A DNA stretch of 64,000 nt from Streptomyces sp. NBC_01716 (GCF_036248275.1 NZ_CP109181.1:5022001-5086000); one strand, 5' to 3'; positions 43,299-51,359 are shown, counted from the stretch's first letter. Notes: generated by a model from the sequence alone, not told the origin. Numbers and translations are program-made.

Positions 43299-43561
43299 CT
43301 GCCGTCCTCTCGGAGCGTTTTCCAGTGTGTCGACGTTGCTTCCGCATCCGCAAGGAACTTTCCGCGTCCGAGCGGGAGCGACCGTCTCTCCGCGTGAACA
43401 CCCCCTGCCCGGCGGGTGATTCACGGACAATTCCGCACGCAGAATTCGGCTGCGGAGTCCCCAACGTGATGGATCTGATGCGAGGCTATACGCGTAGCTC
43501 ACGCATCGCAGTCGATTCAACTCATTGCGTGAGCGTGGAGATTCGACGACAAGGACTCCCG

Positions 43562-44005
43562 ATGCCCCCCATGACGCGTAGCGCAACTCCCGCCCCACCC
43601 ACCGCAGTCGACATACGGGACGCCGTCCGCCTGAGCGTCTCGTTCCGCCCCCACACCCGCCGCGTTGCGCATCTGCGCCGCATCGCCGGGACGCTTCTGC
43701 GGGAGGGCGACATCCGGGAGGACGCCGTCGAGACCGTGCTGCTTCTCGTCAGTGAGATCGTCACCAACGCCGTGGTGCACGGGGGCGGGCGCCGCGTCCG
43801 GTTCTCGATTTCGTACGGCCCCAGCGGTGACGTCCTGATCGAGGCGGACGACGGCGCACCCGCGCGGATCGCGGTCCGTAACCCCGCGACCGACGACGAG
43901 ACCGGCCGGGGACTGCTGCTCGTCGCCGCGCTCGCGCGCGCCTGGGGGCGGCGCGGTACGAGGACCTGGTGCACCGTCGACACGCGGGAGCTGCCCGCCT
44001 CATGA
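43562..44005 (+). CDS. ATP-binding (HATPase_c) protein, AbaA/RsbW-like
   Basis: This 147-residue protein starts at an ATG behind AAGGACTCCCG; a second Met at 43571 is an alternative. It is a single GHKL ATPase domain with N-box VSEIVTNAVVHGG, G1 EADDGAPARI and G2 GRGLLLVAALA. Such small ATPases in streptomycetes resemble anti-sigma kinases of the RsbW type and are found beside WhiJ-like regulators. It is divergent from the XRE/DUF397 pair. Its stop overlaps the next start (ATGA). It may bind or phosphorylate a partner, but no sigma factor lies nearby. Confidence 0.88.
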   Translation: MPPMTRSATPAPPTAVDIRDAVRLSVSFRPHTRRVAHLRRIAGTLLREGDIREDAVETVLLLVSEIVTNAVVHGGGRRVRFSISYGPSGDVLIEADDGAPARIAVRNPATDDETGRGLLLVAALARAWGRRGTRTWCTVDTRELPAS

Positions 44006-44343
44006 CGTACAACCGCCCTCACGCCATCGACTTCGCCACCATCTCCCGCACGGTCACCGACGCCCTCACCTTCCGGCTTCCGCTGCCCGAGCGAGCCTGG
44101 GTGGACATGACCACGCACACGCTGCGCGGCCATCTCCAGCTTCTACTGGGGGAGTTCGGCGGGGACACGGACGCCCCACCAGTGCTCGCCCTCCACAGGG
44201 ACGCCTACCGCCTCCTGGCCCTCTGTGAGACCTTCGACGCGACCACCCCGCCCCTGCACGCGTACGAGCTGATGCGCGCTCTGGCCGAGACCACCCGGTC
44301 GTTCGCCGACCTCCACGAAGCCGCGAGGGAAGCCAACCGGTGA
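44002..44343 (+). CDS. Small protein, DUF6415-like
   Basis: This 113-residue protein overlaps the HATPase gene by 4 bp. The text LPLPERAWVDMTTHTLRGHL and LLALCETFDATTPPLHAYEL resembles the DUF6415 family that I associate with streptomycete regulatory neighbourhoods; the assignment is tentative. It is helical and soluble. It is followed with overlap by a tiny membrane peptide frame. Confidence 0.6.
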   Translation: MTYNRPHAIDFATISRTVTDALTFRLPLPERAWVDMTTHTLRGHLQLLLGEFGGDTDAPPVLALHRDAYRLLALCETFDATTPPLHAYELMRALAETTRSFADLHEAAREANR

Positions 44344-44429
44344 GCACAGCCCAGGCCCAGGCCCTTTACGTCATCGCAGTCGCCGCCGTCGGCGGCTCGA
44401 TCGTCGTGGCGCTCTGGCGCGGCCGCTGA
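44340..44429 (+). CDS. 29-residue single-pass membrane peptide
   Basis: A GTG at 44340 overlaps the preceding stop and encodes 29 residues consisting of MSTAQAQ, a hydrophobic helix (ALYVIAVAAVGGSIVVAL) and a basic end (WRGR). The translational overlap and the helix-plus-positive-end design support a real small protein. It would insert with its C-terminus inside. No homologue is known to me. Confidence 0.5.
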   Translation: MSTAQAQALYVIAVAAVGGSIVVALWRGR

Positions 44430-44629
44430 CCGCGCCCAGCGGCGCCCGCCTCTCGCAATCCGCACGCCGGGCAGCCGCCATCTGACGCAAGCTGAATCTT
44501 CAACCGGCCCCATCGGAGGGGAGGCGGAAGCAGGACCGGACTCCCTAGCGTGGTTCGCGTGGCGGATCGGGCCCACCGTCCGCATCAGGAAGGGAGACCG
44601 TCATGGGCGGACAGCACGGCGGAGGCGGC

Positions 44630-45523
44630 TCAGACGACCAGGACCCGGCGCCCCCGGGTGTGGCCTGCGCGGCTGTCAGTGTGCGCCGCCGCTGCCTCGG
44701 TGAGCGAGTACGACTTCTCGACCGGGATGTGGAGCCTCCCCCGGGAGATGAGGTCGACGGCCTCGGCGAGTGCGTCCGGCACGCTCCCGGCCACGCCGGA
44801 GAACCGGACGCCCAGCTGCGGCGCACCGAGGTCGGCGATGGAGACGACCTTGCGGGGGTCCCCGGTCAGCTCGACGAGTTCGCGGATCACGCCCGAGCCG
44901 GCCAGGTCGAGGGCCGCGTCGACCCGGCCCAGGTGCCGCACCCGTTCGACCCAGCCCTCGTTGTAGGTCGCGGCGAGGGCGCCCAGGCCGCGCAGGTAGT
45001 CCTGGTTCGCGGCCCCGGCCGTGCCGATCACCGTGATGCCGCGCGCGCGGGCGATCTGCAGCACCGCCGACCCGACGCCGCCGGACGCGCCGCTGACCAG
45101 CAGTGTCTGCCCGGGCCGCACGCCGACCTCGCGGATGATGCGCAGCGCGGCCTCCACCACCGACGGGTACCCGGCCGCCTCCTCGAAGGCCAGTCCCTCG
45201 GGCATCCGGGCCCAGGCCGACAGCACGGCGAATTCGGCGTACGTGTCGGTGCCTTCCCCGAACACGCGGTCGCCGACCTCGGCCCCCTCGACGCCCTCGC
45301 CGACCTCATCCACCACCCCGGCGGCGTCCAGCCCGACCCCGGCGGGCAGCTCGACCGGATGGGCTCCCAGGACCTGGCCCTCCCGGATCCTCCAGTCGAC
45401 GGGGTTGACACCCGCCGCCCGTACGGCGATGCGTATCCGACCGGGGCCCGCATGGGGCTCCTCGGCTTCCACCAGTTGCAGGACTTCGGGACCGCCGAAC
45501 TCGGCGAAGCTGATTTTCCTCAT
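44630..45523 (-). CDS. NADP-dependent quinone oxidoreductase (zinc-free MDR family)
   Basis: This 297-residue protein has the GroES-like N-terminal domain (EFGGPEVLQLVEAEEPHAG, AAGVNPVDWRIREGQ) and a Rossmann domain with LVSGASGGVGSAVLQIARARG. Zinc-ligand cysteines are absent, as in quinone oxidoreductases. These enzymes reduce quinones or enones with NADPH. It is divergent from a TetR-type gene, with a palindromic operator between them, so induction by a ligand of that repressor is expected. Confidence 0.9.
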   Translation of the reverse strand: MRKISFAEFGGPEVLQLVEAEEPHAGPGRIRIAVRAAGVNPVDWRIREGQVLGAHPVELPAGVGLDAAGVVDEVGEGVEGAEVGDRVFGEGTDTYAEFAVLSAWARMPEGLAFEEAAGYPSVVEAALRIIREVGVRPGQTLLVSGASGGVGSAVLQIARARGITVIGTAGAANQDYLRGLGALAATYNEGWVERVRHLGRVDAALDLAGSGVIRELVELTGDPRKVVSIADLGAPQLGVRFSGVAGSVPDALAEAVDLISRGRLHIPVEKSYSLTEAAAAHTDSRAGHTRGRRVLVV

Positions 45524-45535
45524 GAGGGCGAAGAT

Positions 45536-45554
45536 AACCCTAACGGTTAGGGTT
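45536..45554. promoter_or_regulatory. Probable TetR-type operator
   Basis: AACCCTAAC-G-GTTAGGGTT is a perfect 9-bp inverted repeat with a one-base centre. It lies 13 bp upstream of the oxidoreductase start and 40 bp upstream of the TetR start. A third half-site-like CGGTTATGG follows at about 45560. The position suits a site that represses both genes. Confidence 0.75.
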
Positions 45555-45593
45555 TCGCAACGGTTATGGATTCATACCTGGTAGTGTCACGCC

Positions 45594-46169
45594 ATGATCG
45601 AGCCGTCCGGACGCCGCGAACGCAAGAAGGCCGCGACCCGTCAGAAGATCGCCGACACCGCGCTGCGCCTCTTCCTGGAGCGCGGGTACGAGGCCGTGGG
45701 CATCCGTGACGTGGCGGCCGAGGCCGACGTGGCCGTCACCACCCTCTTCGCCCACTTCGCCTCGAAAGAGGCCCTGGTGTTCGAACGCGACCAGGACTTC
45801 GAGCACCGCCTCACGCGAGCGGTAACCGACCGGCCTCCGCACGAGCCGCTCATCCCGGCCCTGCACCGCGAGGTCCAGGCTCTGGTGCGGCACTGCACGG
45901 CGGAGGGCAGTGCCCCCGTCCGACGCATGATCGAGGGATCACCCGCCCTGCGGGAATACGAGGAGTCGATGAGCCTGCGTCACGCGCAGGCGCTGGCGGC
46001 GGCGCTGGCCTCCGATCCCCACCTGTCCCGGAGTGCGACTGCCTGCCGGGCGACCGCGCGGTTCGCCATCGACGCTTACGCGCTGGCCTGCCGGGCGGAC
46101 GATCCCGGGGCCACGGTGGACGAGGTCTTCCGAATGATCAAGGCGGCCTGGGAAGCCACCGCGCCCTGA
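45594..46169 (+). CDS. TetR/AcrR-family transcriptional repressor
   Basis: This 191-residue protein has an N-terminal TetR DNA-binding domain: KKAATRQKIADTALRLFLER, GYEAVGIRDVAAEADVAVTT and LFAHFASKEALV. The C-terminal helical domain (LIPALHREVQALVRHCTAEG and the following region) would bind the inducer. It is most likely the local repressor of the divergent quinone oxidoreductase gene and of itself through the palindrome at 45536-45554. Confidence 0.92.
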   Translation: MIEPSGRRERKKAATRQKIADTALRLFLERGYEAVGIRDVAAEADVAVTTLFAHFASKEALVFERDQDFEHRLTRAVTDRPPHEPLIPALHREVQALVRHCTAEGSAPVRRMIEGSPALREYEESMSLRHAQALAAALASDPHLSRSATACRATARFAIDAYALACRADDPGATVDEVFRMIKAAWEATAP

Positions 46170-46565
46170 GTCGGGGACGCCGGCGCGCTGCGGTCGGCGC
46201 CGGGGCACGACACGTGCGGGGTTGCCCTGGGCGGCGGCCCGTACCGGACCTGTTCGCCCGATCACGTGACTACCGCCGACCTGGGGCGTCGGCTCGGGCA
46301 TCGGGTGGACAGCACCCAGTTCGAGCTCGTGCTGGAGAAGATCCTCGTCCCACGTCCCGAGCCGACCGACCCCGAAACACGCCCTAGGCCAACAGCAACG
46401 GACCGTGCCACGACCACCCGCGCAGGCACGCCATCCGGCACACGATCCCGGAGAAGACCGACAGTCGGGCCGCCCGCCTGCGGGAGGGCTCCCCCGCGGC
46501 GGGCGGCCCGCGGCAGCCCTCGTCATCCGGCTCCACACATGATCGGCCGGACAGTTCCTACAGTA
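46170..46565. other. Non-coding stretch with hairpin and element remnants
   Basis: No coding frame was supported in these 396 bp. It contains a 12-bp perfect stem (46467-46478 with 46498-46509) with an inner pairing. The decamer ACACGCCCTA at 46377-46386 is identical to the outer end of the neighbouring MITE-like element. The region may be scar tissue from mobile DNA. Confidence 0.5.
46467..46509 (+). terminator. Stem-loop, probable terminator
   Basis: GGGCCGCCCGCC (46467-46478) pairs with GGCGGGCGGCCC (46498-46509). The 19-base interior can pair further. It is the only strong hairpin between the TetR gene and the MITE-like element. Confidence 0.55.
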
Positions 46566-46772
46566 GGGCGTGCTGTGAAAGTCCCGTCTGGCTCACGGCG
46601 TCTGGACGCCAGCTCTCCCCCGTAGCCCTTCGGGCACGGGAGGTGCCCCCTGCGTTGTCGGAGTCGCTCAAGTACGTCCAGTACGAGAGCGATCCTCCGC
46701 CTTGCGATCGCACGCACCAAACGCCGTGAGCCCCGCCCTGAGGGCGGACGACGCTACTTTCACAACACGCCC
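46566..46772. mobile_element. MITE-like element, 207 bp, with 17-bp terminal inverted repeats and TA target duplication
   Basis: The left end GGGCGTGCTGTGAAAGT (46566-46582) and the right end (46756-46772, its inverse with one mismatch) are 17-bp terminal inverted repeats. Each is flanked by TA (46564-46565 and 46773-46774), as expected for a TA-targeting transposase of the IS630/mariner kind. An inner perfect repeat (46590-46601 with 46721-46732) extends the pairing. There is no transposase gene, so it depends on one elsewhere. The right-hand TA with the first element base forms the stop codon of the FG-GAP protein gene on the minus strand. I recall similar short repeats as frequent in streptomycete genomes. 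Confidence 0.75.
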
Positions 46773-47488
46773 TAGTTGCCTCCGTTGTTGAGCCAGGCGC
46801 GGGTGGCGCCGTTCGTGGGGTCGACGACGAGGTAGTCGTCGAGGCCGTCACCGTCGAGGTCGGCGAGGTGGACTTCCACCGGGAAGCTCATCGCGACGCC
46901 GTAGGCGATCTTCCTCTTCGCGGACCACCGGTTGTCGAAGCCGCCGAGGTTCATCCAGCCGTAGAGGGCGTTGTTGTCGCCGGGGTCGCGCAACACGTAG
47001 TCGGCGCGCTTGTCGCAGTTCATGTTGGCGAACACGGTCTTCTGCGTGACCGCCGCCGACTGCGGCTGGGCGAGCAGGCCCTGTGCGGCCCAGCCGCCAC
47101 CGCCGGGGGCGATACCGGTCTCCGTCATCGACAGTTCCCCGTCGAAGTCGGCCCAGTCGGCGCTGCCGCCCACCGTGCCGTCCGTCTCGCTGAATTCCTG
47201 GAAGTCCTCGCGGAAGGTGTCGCTGAGGAGTGGGTTACGGTTCTGCGTCTCGTCGAGGGCCAGGCGCATCCGGTCCCGGTCGTAGCCGGGCGCGTCCAGC
47301 TTCAGGGTGACGGAATCGTCCTCGACCACCAGGGAGAAGTCCCCGAACTCGCCAATCTGCTCAGTGCTGATCGGCTCGGCGGGCTGTGCTCCCTCCACCG
47401 CCGCGGCCGTGGGTATCAGGCCCAGCAACAGGGCCACCATGACGGACATGATCAAGGCCGCACGGCCAGTCGTTCTTCGCGTATTCAC
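46772..47488 (-). CDS. Secreted FG-GAP/VCBS-repeat protein, C-terminus apparently cut by the MITE-like element
   Basis: The GTG at 47488 behind GGAGGTATGC gives 238 residues with a Sec signal (RAALIMSVMVALLLGLIPTAAA). After an N-terminal region, FG-GAP-type repeats begin: DKRADYVLRDPGDNNALYGW and DLDGDGLDDYLVVDPTNGAT, then RAWLNNGGN. Such proteins usually carry several more blades after this point. The TAG stop is created by the flanking TA and the first G of the inserted element. The gene therefore appears truncated, with no remaining blades found on the other side of the element. Calcium-binding Asp patterns (DxDxDG) are intact in the last repeat. It may still be secreted. Confidence 0.75.
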   Translation of the reverse strand: MNTRRTTGRAALIMSVMVALLLGLIPTAAAVEGAQPAEPISTEQIGEFGDFSLVVEDDSVTLKLDAPGYDRDRMRLALDETQNRNPLLSDTFREDFQEFSETDGTVGGSADWADFDGELSMTETGIAPGGGGWAAQGLLAQPQSAAVTQKTVFANMNCDKRADYVLRDPGDNNALYGWMNLGGFDNRWSAKRKIAYGVAMSFPVEVHLADLDGDGLDDYLVVDPTNGATRAWLNNGGN

Positions 47489-47997
47489 GCATACCTCCGG
47501 ATTCGGGGAGTTGATCATCCCCGGTCCCGGACAAGGACGACATGAATACTCGCGGGTGATCATGACGACGTGTTCCCGTACGGTCCGCCGCTCACCGTGC
47601 CCGAACGGGATCGCAGAGTGCTCAAACCGTGCCCGAGGCATGCCCGAATAGCCCGCAAACGTCTCTTGGCGCGTTTCATACCGTCGAACGCGATCGTTCG
47701 TGGGGCGTGCCGGGGTCGTTTGCGGTTCGGATCGTGGTGGGCGCCGGATCGGCCAAAACGTGAGAAAGGCCGGATTGGCACAGAGTCAGACGGACACGGG
47801 GTGTAGTCATCGCAGCAAACGACCCACAAACGACCCCTGTGCGGTGCTGCAACGAGAGCGGGAAATCGTCACTGTGTAGGGGCGCCTGCCGCCGGTAGGG
47901 CGAGTTCCGGTTCCGCTGACCGATCTGAGAGCACCCAATCAGTTCTAACCATGTTGACAGTTGACAGATGTCTCATTCGAGAGGGCTGTACAGGCGC
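47489..47997. other. Non-coding divergent region
   Basis: This stretch of about 500 bp separates the FG-GAP gene (-) from the acyl-CoA dehydrogenase-like gene (+) and must contain both promoters. It is less GC-rich than the genes near its centre. TTGACAGTTGACAG, with two overlapping -35-like hexamers, lies at about 47953-47966 upstream of the dehydrogenase. No gene was supported. Confidence 0.45.
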
Positions 47998-49200
47998 ATG
48001 AGTGGCTATTTCACCACGGAATTCCATGAACGTCTCAGGGCGCAGGTCCGCGCATTCGCCGAGGCCGAAGTCCGCCCTCGGATCCCCGAGATGGAGGCCT
48101 CCAAGGCCGTCCAGCACGAGCTGTCCCAGCTGATCGCCTGGCAGGGCTGGCTGGGTGTCACCATCGATCCCATGTACGGCGGCATGGGAGCCGGCCATGT
48201 CGCGAAGACCATCATCATCGAGGAGCTGGCCCGGGTCAGCGGTGCCATGGGTGCCATGGTGCAGGCATCCCAGCTCGGTGTCGCGAAGATCATTCACTTC
48301 GGCGACGACACCCAGAAGAAGACCTGGCTCCCCGAGATCGCGGCCGGCGCCTGTCTGCCGACCATCGCCGTGACCGAGACCGGCTCGGGCGGTCATGTCC
48401 TCGGCATGGAGGCCACCGCCCACCGCGACGGTGACGACTACGTACTCAACGGCGCCAAGGTGTTCGTCGGCAATTCGCACGTCGGCGATCTGCACGGTGT
48501 CGTCGTGCGCACCGGACCGGGCAGCAAGGGCCTCTCCGCCTTCCTGGTGGAGTCGGACCGCCCCGGCTTCTCGCTGGCCCCGCACCGGCCCGCCATGGGC
48601 CTGCACGGCTTCTCGTTCGGTGAGCTGATCTTCGACAACTGCCGGGTGCCCGCGGCCAATCTGCTGGGCAACGAGGGCGACGGGCTCCCCGTCGCGTACT
48701 CCTCCAGCATCCTCTACGGCCGCGCCAACCTCACCGCCGTCGCCCTCGGCATCCACCGGGCGATCCTGGAGGAGACGATCGCGTTCGCGAGCTCACGCCA
48801 GCGTTACGGCGCGCCCCTCGCCGAACTCCCCACCATCAAGCAGAAGTTGGGGAAGATGCAGTCGGCGTTCATGACCGCCCGGCTGACGGCGTATCACGCC
48901 GTGCACCTGCTGGACCAAGGGCTGCCGTGCGACGCCGAGTTGATGAACGCCAAACTCATCAACGTCGAGTCGGCGATGGACTCCGCCCGTGCCGCCATGG
49001 AGATCCACGCGGGCATCGGCCTCTCGGCCGACCTGCCCATCGAGCGCTTCACGCGCGACGCGTTCCACATCTTCGCACCGGCCGGCACGTCCGACATCCA
49101 GCTCCAGCGGCTGGCCGAGACGGCGCTGGGCACCTCGAAGGGCGACTGGTCACGACGACTGGCCGCCCACGCCGGAGCGGGGGCGACTGTCACCGTCTGA
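47998..49200 (+). CDS. Acyl-CoA dehydrogenase-fold flavoprotein, atypical active site
   Basis: From the ATG at 47998 the protein has 400 residues; an ATG at 47968 in the same frame is possible. Acyl-CoA dehydrogenase features include RAFAEAEVRPRIPEMEASK, the FAD-binding TIAVTETGSGG, a middle beta domain and the helical C-terminus with SRQRYGAPLAELPTIKQKLG and PIERFTRDA. The segment that normally reads I-Y-E-G-T, where Glu is the catalytic base, reads IFAPAGTSDIQ. The alternative base position in the helix that begins the C-terminal domain reads LYGRANL. Both common glutamates thus seem to be absent. It could act on an unusual or carrier-bound substrate or bind without turnover. Confidence 0.82.
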   Translation: MSGYFTTEFHERLRAQVRAFAEAEVRPRIPEMEASKAVQHELSQLIAWQGWLGVTIDPMYGGMGAGHVAKTIIIEELARVSGAMGAMVQASQLGVAKIIHFGDDTQKKTWLPEIAAGACLPTIAVTETGSGGHVLGMEATAHRDGDDYVLNGAKVFVGNSHVGDLHGVVVRTGPGSKGLSAFLVESDRPGFSLAPHRPAMGLHGFSFGELIFDNCRVPAANLLGNEGDGLPVAYSSSILYGRANLTAVALGIHRAILEETIAFASSRQRYGAPLAELPTIKQKLGKMQSAFMTARLTAYHAVHLLDQGLPCDAELMNAKLINVESAMDSARAAMEIHAGIGLSADLPIERFTRDAFHIFAPAGTSDIQLQRLAETALGTSKGDWSRRLAAHAGAGATVTV

Positions 49201-49274
49201 GATTGTGATCCGTTGAATCTCTAACTCGCCAACCGGAGCCGGCTGTTGCCGGCCGTTGTACGCCGAAGTGCCGT

Positions 49275-49300
49275 GAGGCCCGCATTCCAGTGCGGGCCTC
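49275..49300. terminator. Terminator between convergent genes
   Basis: GAGGCCCGCA (49275-49284) pairs with TGCGGGCCTC (49291-49300) with a six-base loop. It lies between the acyl-CoA dehydrogenase-like gene and the end of the cvn operon. Confidence 0.8.
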
Positions 49301-49327
49301 CGCCGCTTTCCGGCGCCGGCCTCCGCC

Positions 49328-49909
49328 CTAGCGCGGGCCCCCACCGGTGCGCTGGTAGATCATGCGCATCAGCTCGTCGCGGCTCTCCTTGATGAGCTGC
49401 AGCGTGTCGCGGCCCGTCTCCTTGCCGCGCGGGTCCGTACCCACGAAGCAGACCGTGCCCAGCACCGTGTCCGTACGCTCGTCGATGAGCGGAGCGCCCG
49501 CGTACGTACGGATACCGATCAGGTCCACCACCTCGTTCGAGGCGAACCGCGGGTACGCGTACACGTCCGGAAGCACCAGCGCCTTACGGCGGTTGAGGAC
49601 GTCCGGGCAGTACCCGTGGTCACGGGACATGATCCGGCTCACCTCGGGCGCGGCGCTCGCGCCCGCCGCCTCGCCCGACGGAGCCGCTGCCGCGCCCGGC
49701 GTGTGCAGACCGGCGAAGAACTGGTGGCCGGTGATGAAGTTGACCATCGCGTACGGCGCGCCCGCCGCCTGCGCGAGCTGCGTCGCGAAGGCGTCGAACT
49801 GCGCGTCGGGCATGTCACCCAGACCCAGCTCACGCAGCCGGGCCTCGCGCTGCGCCAGTTCCATGTCGGGCGCGGGCAGATGCAGTCCCGCTTCGGTGTC
49901 GTACGTCAT
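49328..49909 (-). CDS. GAF-domain protein at the end of the cvn operon
   Basis: This 193-residue protein overlaps the CvnD gene by 4 bp (ATGA). A GAF domain covers about 35-185, seen in FDAFATQLAQAAGAPYAMVN, HGYCPDVLNRRKALVLPD and GIRTYAGAPLIDERTDTVLG, then TVCFVGTDPRGK. A Gly/Ala-rich insert lies at 75-90. GAF proteins often follow conservons. Ligand and partner are unknown, but its position suggests it senses a small molecule or redox state for the CvnA-D complex. Confidence 0.85.
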   Translation of the reverse strand: MTYDTEAGLHLPAPDMELAQREARLRELGLGDMPDAQFDAFATQLAQAAGAPYAMVNFITGHQFFAGLHTPGAAAAPSGEAAGASAAPEVSRIMSRDHGYCPDVLNRRKALVLPDVYAYPRFASNEVVDLIGIRTYAGAPLIDERTDTVLGTVCFVGTDPRGKETGRDTLQLIKESRDELMRMIYQRTGGGPR

Positions 49910-50556
49910 GAGGTGGCTCCCAAGTCGCTGGAGTGCTGAAGGGGGGGTGCGGCGGGCGGGGCCTGGACGGCCCGCTCCCGCGCGCGGCGGAGCGAGACCG
50001 CGTGCGCGTACGAGACGAGTGAGACCAGTACGTGCTTGGCCGACGCCGGATCGCGTGCGTCGCAGAGCAACACCGGTACGTCAGCCCTGAGTTCGAGCGC
50101 CTCGCGGACCTCTTCCGAGCTGTAGCGGTAGGCGTCGTCGGCGTCGAACTCGTTGACGGCGACGACGAAGGGCACGTCGCGGCTCTCGAAGTACTCGACG
50201 GCGGCGAAACAGTCCAGCAGCCGGCGGGTGTCGGCCAGGACGACGGCCCCGATGGCACCCAGCGACAGATCGTCCCAGGTGAACCAGAACCGCTGCTGTC
50301 CCGGAGTGCCGAACAGAAGCAGCACCATGTTCTGCTTCTGGAGGGTGATACGGCCGAAGTCCAGGGCGACCGTGGTGGTCGCCTTGTTCTCGATGCCCTC
50401 CAGCCGGTCGGTGCCCGTCCCGCTGCTCGCGGAGGTCAGCGTCTCCTCGGTCGACAGCGGCTTGATCTCGCTGACCGCGCCGATCATGGTGGTCTTGCCG
50501 ACGCCGAAGCCGCCGCCGACCACGATTTTCAAGGCGATGGGATCGTCAGACGACAT
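49906..50556 (-). CDS. cvnD: Conservon GTPase CvnD
   Basis: The ATG at 50556 gives 216 residues; an upstream in-frame start at 50574 is also possible. It is a small G protein with P-loop GGGFGVGKTT, a switch/G3 region LLFGTPGQQRFWFTWDDLS, and G4-like AVNEFD. CvnD proteins act as molecular switches with CvnA, B and C at the membrane, in a complex likened to G-protein coupled signalling. The start lies inside the end of the CvnC gene. Confidence 0.92.
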   Translation of the reverse strand: MSSDDPIALKIVVGGGFGVGKTTMIGAVSEIKPLSTEETLTSASSGTGTDRLEGIENKATTTVALDFGRITLQKQNMVLLLFGTPGQQRFWFTWDDLSLGAIGAVVLADTRRLLDCFAAVEYFESRDVPFVVAVNEFDADDAYRYSSEEVREALELRADVPVLLCDARDPASAKHVLVSLVSYAHAVSLRRARERAVQAPPAAPPLQHSSDLGATS

Positions 50557-50920
50557 AGGTTCGTAGCCCCTCAAGCACTGCCTCCAGCAGATTCGGATCT
50601 TTCGGGTCGGCCGTTCTCGTGGGCATCGCCATGATCAGTGCCCCCGCGTCCAGCAGGTCGGAGAGCAGGATCTTGGCCACCTGGACCGGCTGGCCCAGCG
50701 TGGCGGCGACCTCCGCGACCGACCGTGCCTCGCCGCGGCAGAGCGCGAGACAGTGGGCCGCCTCCGGGCTGAGGTAGCCCTCCGGCGCCGTGGCGCGTGC
50801 CTTGAGGAGCGACGACAGACTCATCTCGTTCGTGGGCCGGGTTCGCCCACCCGTCAGGGCGTAAGGACGGACCTCGTGCTCGTCGTCGTCCACCCAGGGG
50901 GTGCCGTCTAAAGCCGCCAT
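50546..50920 (-). CDS. cvnC: Conservon protein CvnC (DUF742)
   Basis: This 124-residue protein has the DUF742 features VRPYALTGGRTRP, a winged-helix-like centre (LCRGEARSVAEVAATLGQPV, then AKILLSDLLDAGAL) and the family end NLLEAVLEGLRTYVV. It starts 1 bp after CvnB. CvnC is the third subunit of the conservon. Confidence 0.93.
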   Translation of the reverse strand: MAALDGTPWVDDDEHEVRPYALTGGRTRPTNEMSLSSLLKARATAPEGYLSPEAAHCLALCRGEARSVAEVAATLGQPVQVAKILLSDLLDAGALIMAMPTRTADPKDPNLLEAVLEGLRTYVV

Positions 50921-50921
50921 G

Positions 50922-51359
50922 TCAGTGCACCCGGTCGTCGGCGGAGGGCTGGCGGAGCCGCGGCGGTGTACTCAAGTGCTCGGGCACGCTCTTGACCAGC
51001 TGCCCCATCTCGAAACCGACGGCGCCGAGGTCCGCGCTGTCGGAAGCCAGTACACCCAGTACCGCCCCGGGGCCGGCCATGGACACGAAGAGCAGCCCGT
51101 TGTCGTGTTCGACCACCACCTGCCTGACCCTGCCGTCGGCCGGACCCTTGATGTCACGGACGCCGCCGGCCAGGGAGCACAGCGCGGTGCTGATCGCGCT
51201 CAGCTTGTCCGCCGAGTCGATGCTCAGACCGTACGAGTGCTTGCGCACTCCGTCACTGGAAGCCAGGACGGCGCCCTCCGTACCGGGGACGCGCCTGATG
51301 AAATCAGCCATCAACCAGTCCAGATCGGGCTGCTGGGCCGAAAAAACTTCGTTTGGCAA
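50922..51359 (-). CDS. cvnB: Conservon protein CvnB (roadblock/LC7)
   Basis: This 145-residue protein is a roadblock/LC7 fold: LDWLMADFIRRVPGTEGAVL, SSDGVRKHSYGLSIDSADKL and GLLFVSMAGPGAVLGVLAS. It appears to begin at a TTG (51359) with ACGGAG 8 bases upstream; a later start would cut into the fold. Roadblock proteins regulate small GTPases, here CvnD. Confidence 0.9.
   Translation of the reverse strand: MPNEVFSAQQPDLDWLMADFIRRVPGTEGAVLASSDGVRKHSYGLSIDSADKLSAISTALCSLAGGVRDIKGPADGRVRQVVVEHDNGLLFVSMAGPGAVLGVLASDSADLGAVGFEMGQLVKSVPEHLSTPPRLRQPSADDRVH

Noticed and set aside
45536..45560. CCCTAA-like sequence resembling telomeric repeats
   Set aside because: It is one copy forming a palindrome between divergent genes, so an operator is the simpler reading; it is not a telomere.
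47560..47829. Short overlapping frames in the region upstream of the acyl-CoA dehydrogenase-like gene
   Set aside because: Frames on both strands overlap the same DNA and contain no domain; the region is better read as promoter DNA.
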